In this document: piece after piece, positions 26,249 to 34,947 of the stretch
How positions within the stretch are numbered: the stretch's first letter is position 1
Layout of the letters: every line of letters begins with the position of its first letter
Translations under genes and position numbers: made by a program
Notes under the pieces: model-generated
What the model was told of the DNA's origin: nothing
Seen by the model: only the letters and a program-made list of their open reading frames with translations
Databases searched by the model: none
NCBI GenBank assembly: GCA_035315885.1
Contig: DATFXM010000111.1
Span: 14,777-78,776, forward strand
Origin: DATFXM01 sp035315885
GTDB taxonomy: Bacteria > Acidobacteriota > Blastocatellia > UBA7656
Length of the DNA: 64,000 nucleotides
Reading direction: 5' to 3'

Positions 26249-27904
26249 CTACTTCTGCTTGGTTTCGGGCTTCTTCTCTTCCCCGCCGCCGAACACCTTC
26301 TTGAAGAATCCACCGATTCCGCCGCCCTTCTTCTTCTCGTTCTTGTTGGTGTTGGCGTTGGTTGAGGCAATCGCGTTCGAGTCCTTGTGAGAGGCAACAG
26401 CACTGTTGGCATTAGACGTCTGCGCTGTTGGCATCGAGTTTACGTTCGCCTTGCTCGTCACGGCAGAATCGCTGTTAGCGTTGACGTTTGCGTTAGCGTC
26501 CGCCGTGGGATCCGTCTTCTCGAGACGGGCGTTCTTTGATTTCGAGTTGCTGTTCGGATCCGCGCCTGAGCTATCGGCGAGTCCCGGCTTTTCAGATGTC
26601 TCGACCGAAGGCGTCGGGCTCGAACCGAGTGAATTAGCAGGCGCCTGTTGCACGTCAACCGACTCCACCTCCGCCGGCGGCTGAGTTGCCCTGGCCTTAG
26701 CCTTTATAAACGCATAGGGAACTCCCACTGCGAGAACTACCATGGCGGCAACTGCCAAATAAATCTTCCAGCTCATTCGACGCGAACCGACTGGAGCCAC
26801 CGCAGGCGGCAATGCTGTGCTGACTACAGCACTGTCTGGAAGAGTCGCGGCATTTGCAGCACGACGCGTCGCAGCAGGCATTTCCCCAGAGTCAGCCGCA
26901 CGTGTCTGCCTGAAGTCGCTTCCGCCGGGATCAGTGCTGGAGCCCACCCGGGACCCTGTATCTCTGAATTCAGAGCCGACAATTCGAGTATCACCCCCGC
27001 TCACGTCGGTAGGGCGCGGCACGTTGGGAAGCTCCATCACCTTCGTCGTCGGCGCAGCGTAACCCGCGGGTACATTCATCGAGCTGGTAGCCATGCCCTG
27101 CGCAGTCATCAACGCGATTCTCATCTCGCCCGCCGTCTGGAATCGCGCTTCGATCTTTTTAGCCAGCGCCCGCATGATCGCCTGCTCGACAGCCAACGGA
27201 ATCGACGCGGCAAAGTTGCGTGGGGGCGGCGGAGCCTGCTCGATCTGCGCCTTCATGAGCTCGTATTCGCTGGTGCTGGTGAACGGGACTCGCCCGGTCA
27301 GCATTTCGTAGAGCAGAACTCCAAGCGAATATACGTCCGACCGTGCATCGCTCTCTTCGGCTTTGATCTGTTCGGGCGACATGTACTCAATCGTGCCGAC
27401 TACGTTCCCCTGACGCGTGAGTCTCGCGCTTCCCAGCACTCGAGCGATACCGAAGTCCATGACTTTTATAGACCCGGTTTCTGTGAGCATTATGTTGGCG
27501 GGTTTGATGTCGCGGTGAATGATGCCCATTCGGTGGGCATGATCGATTCCGTCAAGAGCCTGACAAAACAGTGGGATCGCCCTGTCGCAGGAAATCGCTC
27601 CGAACTTTCGAATGACATCGTCCAGCGACTCGCCTTTGACGTATTCCATGACCATGAAATAGTCATCGCCCTCTCGCAGAAAGCTGAACAGTGTTGCGAT
27701 GTTTGGATGATTGAGTCGAGCGAGGGTGACTGCTTCGGTCCTGAAGCGCTCGACAACGTGAGGCTGGCTGGAAAGCTCAGGCCGCAACATCTTGATGGCG
27801 ACTTCGCGCTCGAGCATTGTGTCGATGCCGCGAAACACGGAGCCCATTCCGCCCTCGCCAATTTTTTCCGTGATTCTGTATGGACCGACCAGCCTGCCGA
27901 TCAT
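26249..27904 (-). CDS. PknB-type Ser/Thr protein kinase, membrane anchored
   Basis: The 551-residue protein has an N-terminal Hanks-type kinase domain (about 1-275): glycine loop GEGGMGSV, VAIKML lysine, catalytic HRDIKPANIM, DFGIARV and the EYMSPEQI activation segment. A linker of about 100 residues leads to one transmembrane helix (about 380-402, IYLAVAAMVVLAVGV). The outer part is low-complexity, rich in Asn, Ser, Ala and Lys, with no recognised sensor domain, and ends in GGGIGGFFKKVFGGG plus a charged tail. All kinase catalytic residues are present, so it should be active. Substrates are unknown. Confidence 0.93.
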   Translation of the reverse strand: MIGRLVGPYRITEKIGEGGMGSVFRGIDTMLEREVAIKMLRPELSSQPHVVERFRTEAVTLARLNHPNIATLFSFLREGDDYFMVMEYVKGESLDDVIRKFGAISCDRAIPLFCQALDGIDHAHRMGIIHRDIKPANIMLTETGSIKVMDFGIARVLGSARLTRQGNVVGTIEYMSPEQIKAEESDARSDVYSLGVLLYEMLTGRVPFTSTSEYELMKAQIEQAPPPPRNFAASIPLAVEQAIMRALAKKIEARFQTAGEMRIALMTAQGMATSSMNVPAGYAAPTTKVMELPNVPRPTDVSGGDTRIVGSEFRDTGSRVGSSTDPGGSDFRQTRAADSGEMPAATRRAANAATLPDSAVVSTALPPAVAPVGSRRMSWKIYLAVAAMVVLAVGVPYAFIKAKARATQPPAEVESVDVQQAPANSLGSSPTPSVETSEKPGLADSSGADPNSNSKSKNARLEKTDPTADANANVNANSDSAVTSKANVNSMPTAQTSNANSAVASHKDSNAIASTNANTNKNEKKKGGGIGGFFKKVFGGGEEKKPETKQK

Positions 27905-28064
27905 TCGTGAGCCTCAAGGATGAGCTGCCGATCAATGACTGCGATGCCCGCAGATTATAAACCGGGCTCGATTACCGTTTCTACGCCAGTTTGGGGCACT
28001 ATAAGTACCAAACTCGCGAGAAAGAAAACTTCGGGCACCCCGTCCAGTGATGAGACTCGCAGTA

Positions 28065-28238
28065 TCACCACGGAATCGGGAAAAAAATCCAAGACAACAA
28101 AAACCCGACCGCCAGGAATGAGCCGAACACCTTCAGCCCGTGCAACAGGCGTTGCCGGTTCGTGTGCGATCGCGGATCAACCGCGGCCATGACGGTCGCG
28201 GCGATTGCGGCATAAAGCGATAACATCAAAACGTGCAT
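28065..28238 (-). CDS. 57-residue membrane protein, translationally coupled
   Basis: This short frame begins at an ATG whose first base is the last base of the upstream stop (TAATG at 28236-28240), the classic geometry of translational coupling. It encodes 57 residues with two hydrophobic helices (HVLMLSLYAAIAATVMAAV and VFGSFLAVGFLLSWIFFPIP) joined by a basic loop (DPRSHTNRQRLLHGLK). I do not recognise a family. With the upstream 158-residue membrane protein it probably forms a two-gene unit. Confidence 0.65.
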   Translation of the reverse strand: MHVLMLSLYAAIAATVMAAVDPRSHTNRQRLLHGLKVFGSFLAVGFLLSWIFFPIPW

Positions 28239-28714
28239 TACCGCTTCCTTCCCGACGCGATGTCGAACGCGTCGTGAATCACGAGGTAGTTCAACAGTCC
28301 CGCAAGAAACGTGAACGTGTTGCCGTAGTCAAAGGTGGCTACCTCCGGCCGCGCCACAGTGCCAAAACCCAAAAGATAAGCGCCGATATAGCACAGACCC
28401 GAGCCGATCTGAGAAAAGAACCACAAGACGGAAATCAGATCGTATTTGAGACCCGAGGTTGGATCGGCTGTTGGCCAGAAGAGCCTCCCGTTCAGAGCCA
28501 GGCCAAAACAGAAAGACCCGGCGATCGTGACAAAGAACAAGAGGGCGCGTCCGAATCTGCCGAGCACCAGATGGCCCGCGCCCGGGATCAGCCAGGCGGC
28601 GATAACTGCAAAAGCGCGCCGGGCCACCGGAAAGCGTCTGGGTTCGTTTACTATCAAAGGGCGCTGGCTATAGGCAGGCGCTATGTTGTCAGTGAGGTTG
28701 TCTCTGGGATGCAA
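28238..28714 (-). CDS. DUF6677-like small membrane protein
   Basis: The 158-residue protein has four hydrophobic helices. The segment VIAAWLIPGAGHLVLGRFGRALLFFVTIAGSFCFGLALNGRLF is cut here to its key parts: LIPGAGHLVLGR, ALLFF and FGLAL, the TM2-like pattern seen in DUF6677-type proteins. The C-terminal YGNTFTFLAGLLNYLVIHDAFDIA is also typical. Its function is unknown. The stop overlaps the start of the 57-residue gene. The kinase gene lies further downstream on the same strand. Confidence 0.65.
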   Translation of the reverse strand: MHPRDNLTDNIAPAYSQRPLIVNEPRRFPVARRAFAVIAAWLIPGAGHLVLGRFGRALLFFVTIAGSFCFGLALNGRLFWPTADPTSGLKYDLISVLWFFSQIGSGLCYIGAYLLGFGTVARPEVATFDYGNTFTFLAGLLNYLVIHDAFDIASGRKR

Positions 28715-29002
28715 TCGGTGCTCCTGCGAAATTGTCCGACGGAGAAATTCTAGGGGGGGCCACTACTGGTGTCAAACCATTCGGGCTCTTGAGGATCGGG
28801 GCCCGGCAAACGTCGAGCTTGATTTGCCTTACGGGCTGGGATATGATCACCACAACTTCAGCCGGAAAGGTGTCATACGAAGAGAAGTATGGTGACTATC
28901 GTGGGCTGGGTCTCACGAACAAGAAAGTTAATTCCCCCCGCGGGATGATCTGCTCACCACTGTGCGGTGATCTCCCGCCGTCGCTTCGCAAGGAGGTGCA
29001 GG

Positions 29003-29275
29003 ATGGGAGAGCGAATAACAAACCGCCAGGCACTTAAACGAAAAGCGGAAAGTTTAACCGACGCCGAAGTAGCTGAAGTACTGGACTACATAAACATTAT
29101 GGAGTCGCTGAAGGAGCAGGCGTCCCGTCCGGACCTGTTCGATGATGAGCTTATGAACGTTCTTGCGGATGCGGTGGAAAACCGTCGAGCTCAAGTGGTT
29201 GCGGAATGGGAACGAGTCAGACGAAAAGCAGACAATCGGGCAGCAATGTTTGCAACCGCACGAAGGTCGTTGTGA
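29003..29275 (+). CDS. Small soluble protein of unknown function (90 aa)
   Basis: I choose the ATG at 29003 because AGGAGGTG lies 5-7 bp upstream, at 28991-28998; an in-frame start at 28967 lacks such a site. The 90 residues are mostly charged and helical (RQALKRKAESLTDAEVAEVL, RAQVVAEWERVRRKADNR). The LTDAEVAEVLDYI segment resembles short regulatory or antitoxin-like proteins, but no toxin partner is next to it and I do not assign a function. The stop is followed one base later by three NGCAGTA heptamers. Confidence 0.6.
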   Translation: MGERITNRQALKRKAESLTDAEVAEVLDYINIMESLKEQASRPDLFDDELMNVLADAVENRRAQVVAEWERVRRKADNRAAMFATARRSL

Positions 29276-29606
29276 AAGCAGTAGGCAGTATGCAGTATGA
29301 CAGCGAGAGACGCAGGTTTGGAATTACCTAACCCTGACCTGGTTTAGTCTGCGTTGATTCTCCTCCCTTCATTCTGACGCGTCGATTGAAAGCGAAAATT
29401 TCCAAAAGCTGATTCTTAAGTCAGCCTTGCCCAAACTCCGCCCGAACATCATCGACAGAACCTTGCGGCGCTCAGTACTGTCAGCCAACCCTTTGTCAAT
29501 GAGCAGCAAAACCACAATGGCCTACGCGAAGGAGATGCTTATTTCGTTAATGCGCCCGCCTCGACAACATGAAAAATTGCCGCGGAGCTTCTATAATTGG
29601 CGACGA
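29276..29606. other. Intergenic region before the deacetylase-like gene
   Basis: The first bases hold the NGCAGTA heptamers (29277-29297). An ORF-like stretch in frame with the next gene (29427-29606) shows no family similarity and is left out. A perfect TATAAT at 29592-29597 ends 9 bp before the ATG at 29607; if used, the transcript would be leaderless. No good -35 box was found. Confidence 0.45.
29277..29297 (+). repeat. Three NGCAGTA heptamers after a stop codon
   Basis: AGCAGTA, GGCAGTA, TGCAGTA follow one base after the TGA of the 90-residue gene, then TGACAGC. Same 7-bp period as the other arrays but a different unit. Confidence 0.8.
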
Positions 29607-30542
29607 ATGCCTACAGCCCTGATTTACGATGACATCTACCAGGCTCATCAAACCGGACAGCATCCCGAAAACGGAGATCGCCTCCGAGTAATACTGTCGG
29701 CCCTCAAGGACGACCAAGAGCTCTGGGATAAGCTTCAGCACGTCTCGCCTCGCGCAGCGTCCGATGAAGACCTGTTGCGCTGTCACGAACAGCAAATGGT
29801 CGAGCACATCCGGAGCTTGTGCCACCGGGAAGTGAGATTTCTGGATCTGGATACCGTCATCTGTCCCAAATCTAATGAAGTCGCTCGTCAGGCGGCCGGC
29901 GCCGCATGCTCGGCCGTCGATCTGCTGTTCAACGGCCAGTCTCAAAACGCCTTCGCGTTCGTTCGACCTCCGGGCCACCACGCCACGTACTCACAGGCGA
30001 TGGGATTCTGTCTGTTCAACAATGCGGCCGTGGGTGCCCGTTACGCGCAGGCTAAATACGGAGTCGAACGTGTTCTGATAATCGACTGGGACGTACATCA
30101 CGGCAACGGCACCCAGGACATTTTTTACAGCGATCCCTCCGTCTTTTATTTTTCCACGCACCAGTATCCCTACTACCCCGGTACGGGGTCGACCGGCGAG
30201 CGCGGTTCTGGAAAAGGTGAAGGCATGAACCTTAACGTCCCGCTGCTGCAGGGCACATCCGCCAGATCGCATCGCGAAGCCTTCAGCGACGCTCTTGCTG
30301 AGATCGAAAAAAGTTTTCCGCCCGATCTTGTAATCATCTCCGCCGGATTTGATTCGCGAAGGGGCGACCCTCTAGGCGGGCTGATGCTCGAGGACGACGA
30401 TTTTGCTGAGATGACAAAAGAGGTAAAGAGTCTCGCAGAGAAACACGCCGGGGGTCGCATCGTGTCCATTCTGGAAGGCGGGTATAATCTCGCAACTCTG
30501 GGCCATACAGTAAAGACTCATGTCGTGGCGTTGTCGTCGTAG
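29607..30542 (+). CDS. Histone-deacetylase-superfamily amidohydrolase
   Basis: The 311-residue zinc enzyme belongs to the class II HDAC-like/acetoin utilisation/acetylpolyamine amidohydrolase group. Motifs include HPENGDRL, RPPGHHATYSQAMGFCLFNNAAV (here in parts: RPPGHHA, GFCLFNN), the zinc-binding DWDVHHGNGTQ, ISAGFDSRRGDPLGG and LEGGYN. All catalytic His and Asp residues are seen. The probable substrate is an acetylated lysine or polyamine; the choice cannot be made from sequence. The start at 29607 fits the family N-terminus (TALIYDDIYQAHQTG). No strong Shine-Dalgarno is present, and a TATAAT just upstream suggests a leaderless message. Confidence 0.92.
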   Translation: MPTALIYDDIYQAHQTGQHPENGDRLRVILSALKDDQELWDKLQHVSPRAASDEDLLRCHEQQMVEHIRSLCHREVRFLDLDTVICPKSNEVARQAAGAACSAVDLLFNGQSQNAFAFVRPPGHHATYSQAMGFCLFNNAAVGARYAQAKYGVERVLIIDWDVHHGNGTQDIFYSDPSVFYFSTHQYPYYPGTGSTGERGSGKGEGMNLNVPLLQGTSARSHREAFSDALAEIEKSFPPDLVIISAGFDSRRGDPLGGLMLEDDDFAEMTKEVKSLAEKHAGGRIVSILEGGYNLATLGHTVKTHVVALSS

Positions 30543-30600
30543 CAGATTCTTGACTCGATGCTCTGAAGTCAGACGGTCATCGGACCGTCGGGAGGCAAGT

Positions 30601-32286
30601 ATGTCCAATCAAAGCATCACATCAGCTACCGATACTCTATCGAAGTTCGCAAGAAAAGCCGCGATTCTTGGCATTGTAGCAGTCGCGATCCCGCAAGCGC
30701 TGGGCCAAAACGAACACAACCCTGCAGGCCACTCGCGACCGGCGATTCTAATCGACGGAATGGGGGACGTTCGTCATCAGATCGCTACAAACAATTCGGA
30801 CGCGCAGCGGTTCTTCAATCAGGGTCTTGCTATGATTTACGGATTCAACCGGCCCGAGGCATTGAGATCGTTTCAGCACGCAGCCGAGCTGGACCCGAAC
30901 GCAGCAATGGCTTATTGGGGAGTCGCGTTAAGCCTCGGATTGCACGTCAACATGGATACAGACGGAGACGTGCAACTTAAACTCGGCTACGAAGCGATTC
31001 AAAAGGCTGTGGCGCTTTCAGTGAAGTCGCCCGAACATGAGCGCGCTTACATCGAAGCGCTTGCCAAGCGATTCTCATCCGACGAAAAAGCGGACGAGAA
31101 AAAGCTCTCTGCTGCGTACCGCGAGGCTATGCGCGGCCTTTCGCGCCGTTATCCTGACGACCTTGACGCCGCGACTTTCTATGCGGAGAGCATCATGTGT
31201 CTCAGTCGATGGAACTATTGGAACGCGGATGGTACGCCAAAGAACGGCACGGACGAGATGGTAGCAATACTCGAAGAAGTATTGCGGCGCGATGCGGACC
31301 ATCTGGGCGCCAATCACTACTACATCCATGCGGTTGAAGCATCCCCGACTCCCGAACGCGCTCTTCCCAGTGCGGCGCGTTTGATGGGTCTGGCGCCGGC
31401 TGCCGGCCACCTGGTTCATATGCCGGGCCATATTTTCATGCGAACCGGCAACTTCACCGAGGTGGCCTTCACGAACGAGCGCGCGGTGAAGGCCGATCAG
31501 GACTACATTAAGCTTGTAGATGCTCAGCCAAGCGCTTACACGATGGGATACTACCCTCACAACATGCACTTCATCGTTGTAGCTCGATCGATGCAAGGTC
31601 GTTTTGAAGATGCGAAGAAGATGGCCGACCAGCTTGCCGCATATGTGGCGCCGGGCATAGCTGTCATGCCGAGCATGGTGGACTACTTTGCGCCCAATCA
31701 GATTTTTGTGCTGATGAGATTCAACCGGTGGGACGAGATTCTCAAAGTGTCTAAGCCGAGTCCAAGACTTCCGGCCAGCGTAGCCTATTGGCATTTTGCG
31801 CGGGCTTCCGCTTACGCGAACAAGCGAATGCGCAACGAAGCTACCGCGGAGCGCGCGGCACTCGCCGAGTGTCGTCAGAAATCCCCGAAAGGTGCGATAC
31901 TCAACTTCAACCTGGTGGATAGTCTGATTGAAATCACCGAACACATCGTGGATGCGAGGCTGGCGCCGGACGCCGCGCGCGGAATCGAGCACTGGAAGAA
32001 AGCGGTTGCCGTTCAAGACACATTGGCCTACGACGAGCCGCCGGCGTTCTTCTATCCTGTGCGAGAATCGCTCGGGGCGGCGCTTCTGAGAGCAGGTCGA
32101 GCGCCCGAAGCCGAAGCCGTCTTCCGCGAAGACCTTCGGCGAAATCCACGTAATGGGCGGTCGTTGTTCGGGTTGATGAAGAGCCTCGAAGCGCAAAACC
32201 GCTCGTTTGATGCGCAACTTGTCGGTCGCGAGTTCGAGCGCGCGTGGAAGTTCGCCCAAGTAGAGCTTCGTATCGAAGACCTGTGA
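30601..32286 (+). CDS. TPR-containing exported protein
   Basis: The 561-residue protein starts at ATG 30601, with GGGAGG 5-10 bp upstream. An N-terminal hydrophobic stretch (about 20-36, AAILGIVAVAIPQALG) suggests a signal peptide. The rest is helical with TPR units: AQRFFNQGLAMIYGFN...ALRSFQHAAELDPNAAMAYWG at the start and a degenerate series in the middle and at the C-terminus (RAPEAEAVFREDLRRNPRNG). It also has HYYIHAVEASPTPERAL and GHLVHMPGHIFMRTG, a His-rich conserved motif pair common in uncharacterised TPR proteins of this type. No enzymatic domain is recognised. It stands 58 bp after the deacetylase-like gene. Confidence 0.7.
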   Translation: MSNQSITSATDTLSKFARKAAILGIVAVAIPQALGQNEHNPAGHSRPAILIDGMGDVRHQIATNNSDAQRFFNQGLAMIYGFNRPEALRSFQHAAELDPNAAMAYWGVALSLGLHVNMDTDGDVQLKLGYEAIQKAVALSVKSPEHERAYIEALAKRFSSDEKADEKKLSAAYREAMRGLSRRYPDDLDAATFYAESIMCLSRWNYWNADGTPKNGTDEMVAILEEVLRRDADHLGANHYYIHAVEASPTPERALPSAARLMGLAPAAGHLVHMPGHIFMRTGNFTEVAFTNERAVKADQDYIKLVDAQPSAYTMGYYPHNMHFIVVARSMQGRFEDAKKMADQLAAYVAPGIAVMPSMVDYFAPNQIFVLMRFNRWDEILKVSKPSPRLPASVAYWHFARASAYANKRMRNEATAERAALAECRQKSPKGAILNFNLVDSLIEITEHIVDARLAPDAARGIEHWKKAVAVQDTLAYDEPPAFFYPVRESLGAALLRAGRAPEAEAVFREDLRRNPRNGRSLFGLMKSLEAQNRSFDAQLVGREFERAWKFAQVELRIEDL

Positions 32287-32356
32287 CCGACTAGCACACT
32301 CATGATGATTTAAGCGGGCTCGCCGGTGGCGTTTGTCGACTCCTAACTGGCCCGGC

Positions 32357-34234
32357 ATGAACCTTGAGCTTACAAATAACGCGCTGCTTGTGCTGCAAAA
32401 ACGGCTGCTCGCTCGCGACCAGCAAGGCGATATTTGCGAAACGCCCGAGCAAATGTTTCGTCGCGTAGCCACGTCGATAGCGTCCGCCGATCTCCGCTAC
32501 GGTGCATCAAATGAAGAACTCAGTCGAACCGAGGCTGACTTCTTCGACGCGATGATCCGCCTCGAATTCCTTCCGAATTCACCGACCCTGATGAACGCCG
32601 GGCGCGAGCTTAGCCAACTATCTGCTTGTTTTGTTCTGCCGATCGAAGATTCGATGGAGAGTATCTTTCGGACGCTTTCTGATACCGCGCTTATTCAGAA
32701 GAGCGGCGGAGGAACCGGATACTCGTTTTCTAATCTGCGGCCTCGAGAAGACTACATCCAATCGACACAGGGGCAGTCGAGCGGCCCAGTCTCCTTCATG
32801 CGTCTGTACAACTTTGCCACTGAAGTCACTAAGCTGGGCGGCAAGCGCGCAGGCGCGAACATGGGGATTCTCAGGGTTGATCATCCGGACATCGAAGAGT
32901 TCATCGCGGCGAAGACCAACGCTCTGGAGTTGAACACCTTTAACATCTCTGTCGCAGTGACTGATGAATTCATGGAACGCGTCCGTAGGGGCGAGTCTTA
33001 CGAGTTGCTAAACCCGCGAACAGGGCTTGCGACGAATAAACTGGATGCTCGATTTGTTTTCAATCAGGCGGCCGAGCACGCCTGGCGTAACGGAGATCCG
33101 GGTCTGATCTTCATCGACCGGATCAATCGCGACAATCCGACCCCGGCGCTTGGAGAGCTCGAGAGCACAAACCCATGCGGCGAGCAGCCTTTGCTGCCGT
33201 ACGAGTCCTGCGTGTTGGGATCGATCAACCTTTCACGCCTGGCCGTCGACGGACAAATCGACTACGAGAGATTAAGCGCAATCATAGAAACGGGGGTTCA
33301 CTTCCTCGATAACGTTATCGATGTAAGCGAGTATCCGATACCGCAGATCGCCGACATAACCAGACAGAATCGCAAAATCGGGCTTGGAGTGATGGGATGG
33401 GCGGACCTTCTGATCCTGCTGAAGATTTCATACAACTCAGAGGAAGCTGTTCGACTCGCTGAAGATGTGATGGGTTTCATTTCGCGTTGCGCTATCGATG
33501 CTTCGGTTAAGCTTGCCGCGCGAAGAGGTCCGTTTCCCAGAAGGATTCATGAAGCCATTTATAACAACACCGGATTGCCAGCGAGGAGGAACGCGACTAT
33601 CACGACCGTGGCGCCGACTGGCACCATCAGCCTGATAGCCAACTGTTCGAGCGGGATCGAGCCCATTTACGCGGCAGCTTATTGGAGGCGCTCGTTTGAA
33701 TCTGAGCGCATGCTATTCGTTCATCCGCTGTTCGAACAATACGCGAAGGCGAATGGAATCTATAACGAAGCGATGATGGAGAGAGTCGCGTTGACTGGAT
33801 CGTTGCCGGGCATCGAACGCGTACCGCTCGAGGCTAAGCGGTTATTCGTCACCGCGCACGAGATCGCGCCCGAGTGGCACGTTAGAATGCAGGCCGCGTT
33901 TCAACGTCACATTGATGCCGCCGTCTCAAAGACGATCAATTTTGCCCACACTGCTACGGTGGAGGATATCAAAAGCGCTTACATGCTGGCGTGGGAATTG
34001 GGCTGCAAAGGGATCACGGTTTATCGAGACGGCTCTCGGGAACAGCAGGTATTGAGCGCCGGGATGGGAGACGCGGCCGATGTAACTTTGTCACCTGCAG
34101 CGCGCAGGGAGATGGAGCTGCCTGAGAATCGATTACTTGCCAACAATATGTGCCCGGAGTGTGGGTCGGTCTTGCGTCACAACGGTGGATGTCTGTACTG
34201 CACGTGCGGTTATTCGGTGTGCGTTCAGACGTAA
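32357..34234 (+). CDS. nrdJ: Adenosylcobalamin-dependent ribonucleoside-diphosphate reductase (class II)
   Basis: Reduces ribonucleotides to deoxyribonucleotides using coenzyme B12 as radical source. The 625-residue protein has the substrate-site motifs SPTLMNAGRELSQLSACFVLP, GTGYSFSNLRP and NPCGEQPLLPYESCVLGSIN, GVMGWADLLI and the ATITTVAPTGTISLIANCSSGIEP barrel loop. A C-terminal Cys cluster (CPECG...CLYCTCGYSVC) carries the redox or zinc-binding cysteines. I take ATG 32357, which fits the family start (LTNNALLVLQKRLLARD). No cobalamin riboswitch fits in the 70 bp before it. It converges on the sulfatase-like gene across a repeat cluster. Confidence 0.95.
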   Translation: MNLELTNNALLVLQKRLLARDQQGDICETPEQMFRRVATSIASADLRYGASNEELSRTEADFFDAMIRLEFLPNSPTLMNAGRELSQLSACFVLPIEDSMESIFRTLSDTALIQKSGGGTGYSFSNLRPREDYIQSTQGQSSGPVSFMRLYNFATEVTKLGGKRAGANMGILRVDHPDIEEFIAAKTNALELNTFNISVAVTDEFMERVRRGESYELLNPRTGLATNKLDARFVFNQAAEHAWRNGDPGLIFIDRINRDNPTPALGELESTNPCGEQPLLPYESCVLGSINLSRLAVDGQIDYERLSAIIETGVHFLDNVIDVSEYPIPQIADITRQNRKIGLGVMGWADLLILLKISYNSEEAVRLAEDVMGFISRCAIDASVKLAARRGPFPRRIHEAIYNNTGLPARRNATITTVAPTGTISLIANCSSGIEPIYAAAYWRRSFESERMLFVHPLFEQYAKANGIYNEAMMERVALTGSLPGIERVPLEAKRLFVTAHEIAPEWHVRMQAAFQRHIDAAVSKTINFAHTATVEDIKSAYMLAWELGCKGITVYRDGSREQQVLSAGMGDAADVTLSPAARREMELPENRLLANNMCPECGSVLRHNGGCLYCTCGYSVCVQT

Positions 34235-34256
34235 GGAGAGTGCTGAGTGCTGAGTG

Positions 34257-34480
34257 CCCGCGCAGCGGGCGACAGAATGTAGCCCCCGGTGAGTCCGCGA
34301 ACCGGGCGTCGCGAACCGGGGATAGGCGTACCCGCAAAGCCGTGAGCCCGCTCAGCGGGCGACAGAATGTAGCCCCCGGTGAGTCCACGAACCGGGGTAG
34401 GCGTACCCGCAAAGCCGTGAGCCCGCGTAGCGGGCGACAGAACCCTATCCCCCGGTGAGTCCACGAACCGGGGGTTCGTT
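34257..34480 (+). repeat. Left arm: three copies of a 75-90 bp palindromic unit
   Basis: Units start at 34257, 34347 and 34422 with CCCGC(N)AGCGGGCGACAGAA, then CCCCCGGTGAGTCC and CGAACCGGG, then TAGGCGTACCCGCAAAGCC. Each unit contains two hairpins (CCCGC/GCGGG and CCCCGGT/ACCGGGG). The first unit has an extra GCGTCGCGAACCGGG duplication. Confidence 0.9.
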
Positions 34481-34564
34481 GCCAATAGCCACAGCCCCAG
34501 GTCTGAACTGCCTTCACGCCGTTCCACTCATCAGGCCCGATCGCGTCCAGCTTAGACCGCGCTG

Positions 34565-34856
34565 CCCCGGGTTCGCGGACTCACCGGGGGATACGGTTCT
34601 GTCGCCCGCTTCGCGGGCTCAGGCCTTTATCGACACGCCTACCCCGGGTTCGCGGACTCACCGGGGTATACGGTTCTGTTGCCCGCTTCGCGGGCTCAGG
34701 CCTTTATCGACACGCCTACCCCGGGTTCGCGGACTCACCGGGGGCTACGGTTCTGTCGCCCGCTGCGCGGGCTCAGGCCTTTATTGACACGCCTACCCCC
34801 GGTTCGCGGACTCACCGGGGGCTACGGTTCTGTCGCCCGCTTCGCGGGCTCACGCT
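34565..34856 (-). repeat. Right arm: four 77-bp units in inverted orientation
   Basis: Units start at 34565, 34642, 34719 and 34796, exactly 77 bp apart, with near-identical sequence; the last is truncated. Each reads CCCCGGGTTCGCGGACTCAC, then CGGTTCTGTCGCCCGC and the TTCGCGGGCTCAGGCC segment, the reverse complement of the left-arm unit. Near identity suggests recent duplication or gene conversion. Confidence 0.92.
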
Positions 34857-34860
34857 AGGC

Positions 34861-34925
34861 GACTTTCCCAAGGTAGCCGCCGAGGCCAACCCTCAGCTGC
34901 GTTACGCAATCCCTTTTGGTGTTGC
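34861..34925. repeat. REP-like element (GACTTTCCC-GGTAGCC-CAACCCT)
   Basis: GACTTTCCCAAGGTAGCCGC then CAACCCTCAGCTGCG and a degenerate CAATCCCTTTTGGTGTTG hairpin. It shares its opening word for word with the element at 42584. Confidence 0.7.
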
Positions 34926-34947
34926 CATCAGCACTCAGCACTCAGCA

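Larger units (their letters stand above)
34235..34947. repeat. Repeat cluster between convergent nrdJ and sulfatase-like genes
   Basis: The 713-bp gene-free region holds, in order: CTGAGTG heptamers right after the nrdJ stop, a left array of three long units, a unique centre, a right array of four 77-bp units in inverted orientation, one REP-like element and CTGAGTG heptamers against the other stop. No protein is supported here; apparent ORFs follow the repeats. Confidence 0.9.

Noticed and set aside
26648..27910. Long plus-strand ORF (420 codons) opposite the kinase gene
   Set aside because: Shadow of a clear Hanks kinase; composition is Arg/His-rich as expected from an antisense frame.
29427..29606. 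N-terminal extension of the deacetylase-like protein by 60 residues
   Set aside because: No similarity to the family; the conserved N-terminus begins at the ATG at 29607.
32287..32356. Cobalamin riboswitch before nrdJ
   Set aside because: Only 70 bp are available and the B12-box consensus is not visible.
31075..32472. Minus-strand ORF (465 codons) opposite the TPR and nrdJ genes
   Set aside because: Spans two real genes and their gap; no motif.
34257..34856. Possible CRISPR array
   Set aside because: Units are tandem without unique spacers and occur in two orientations; no cas gene nearby.
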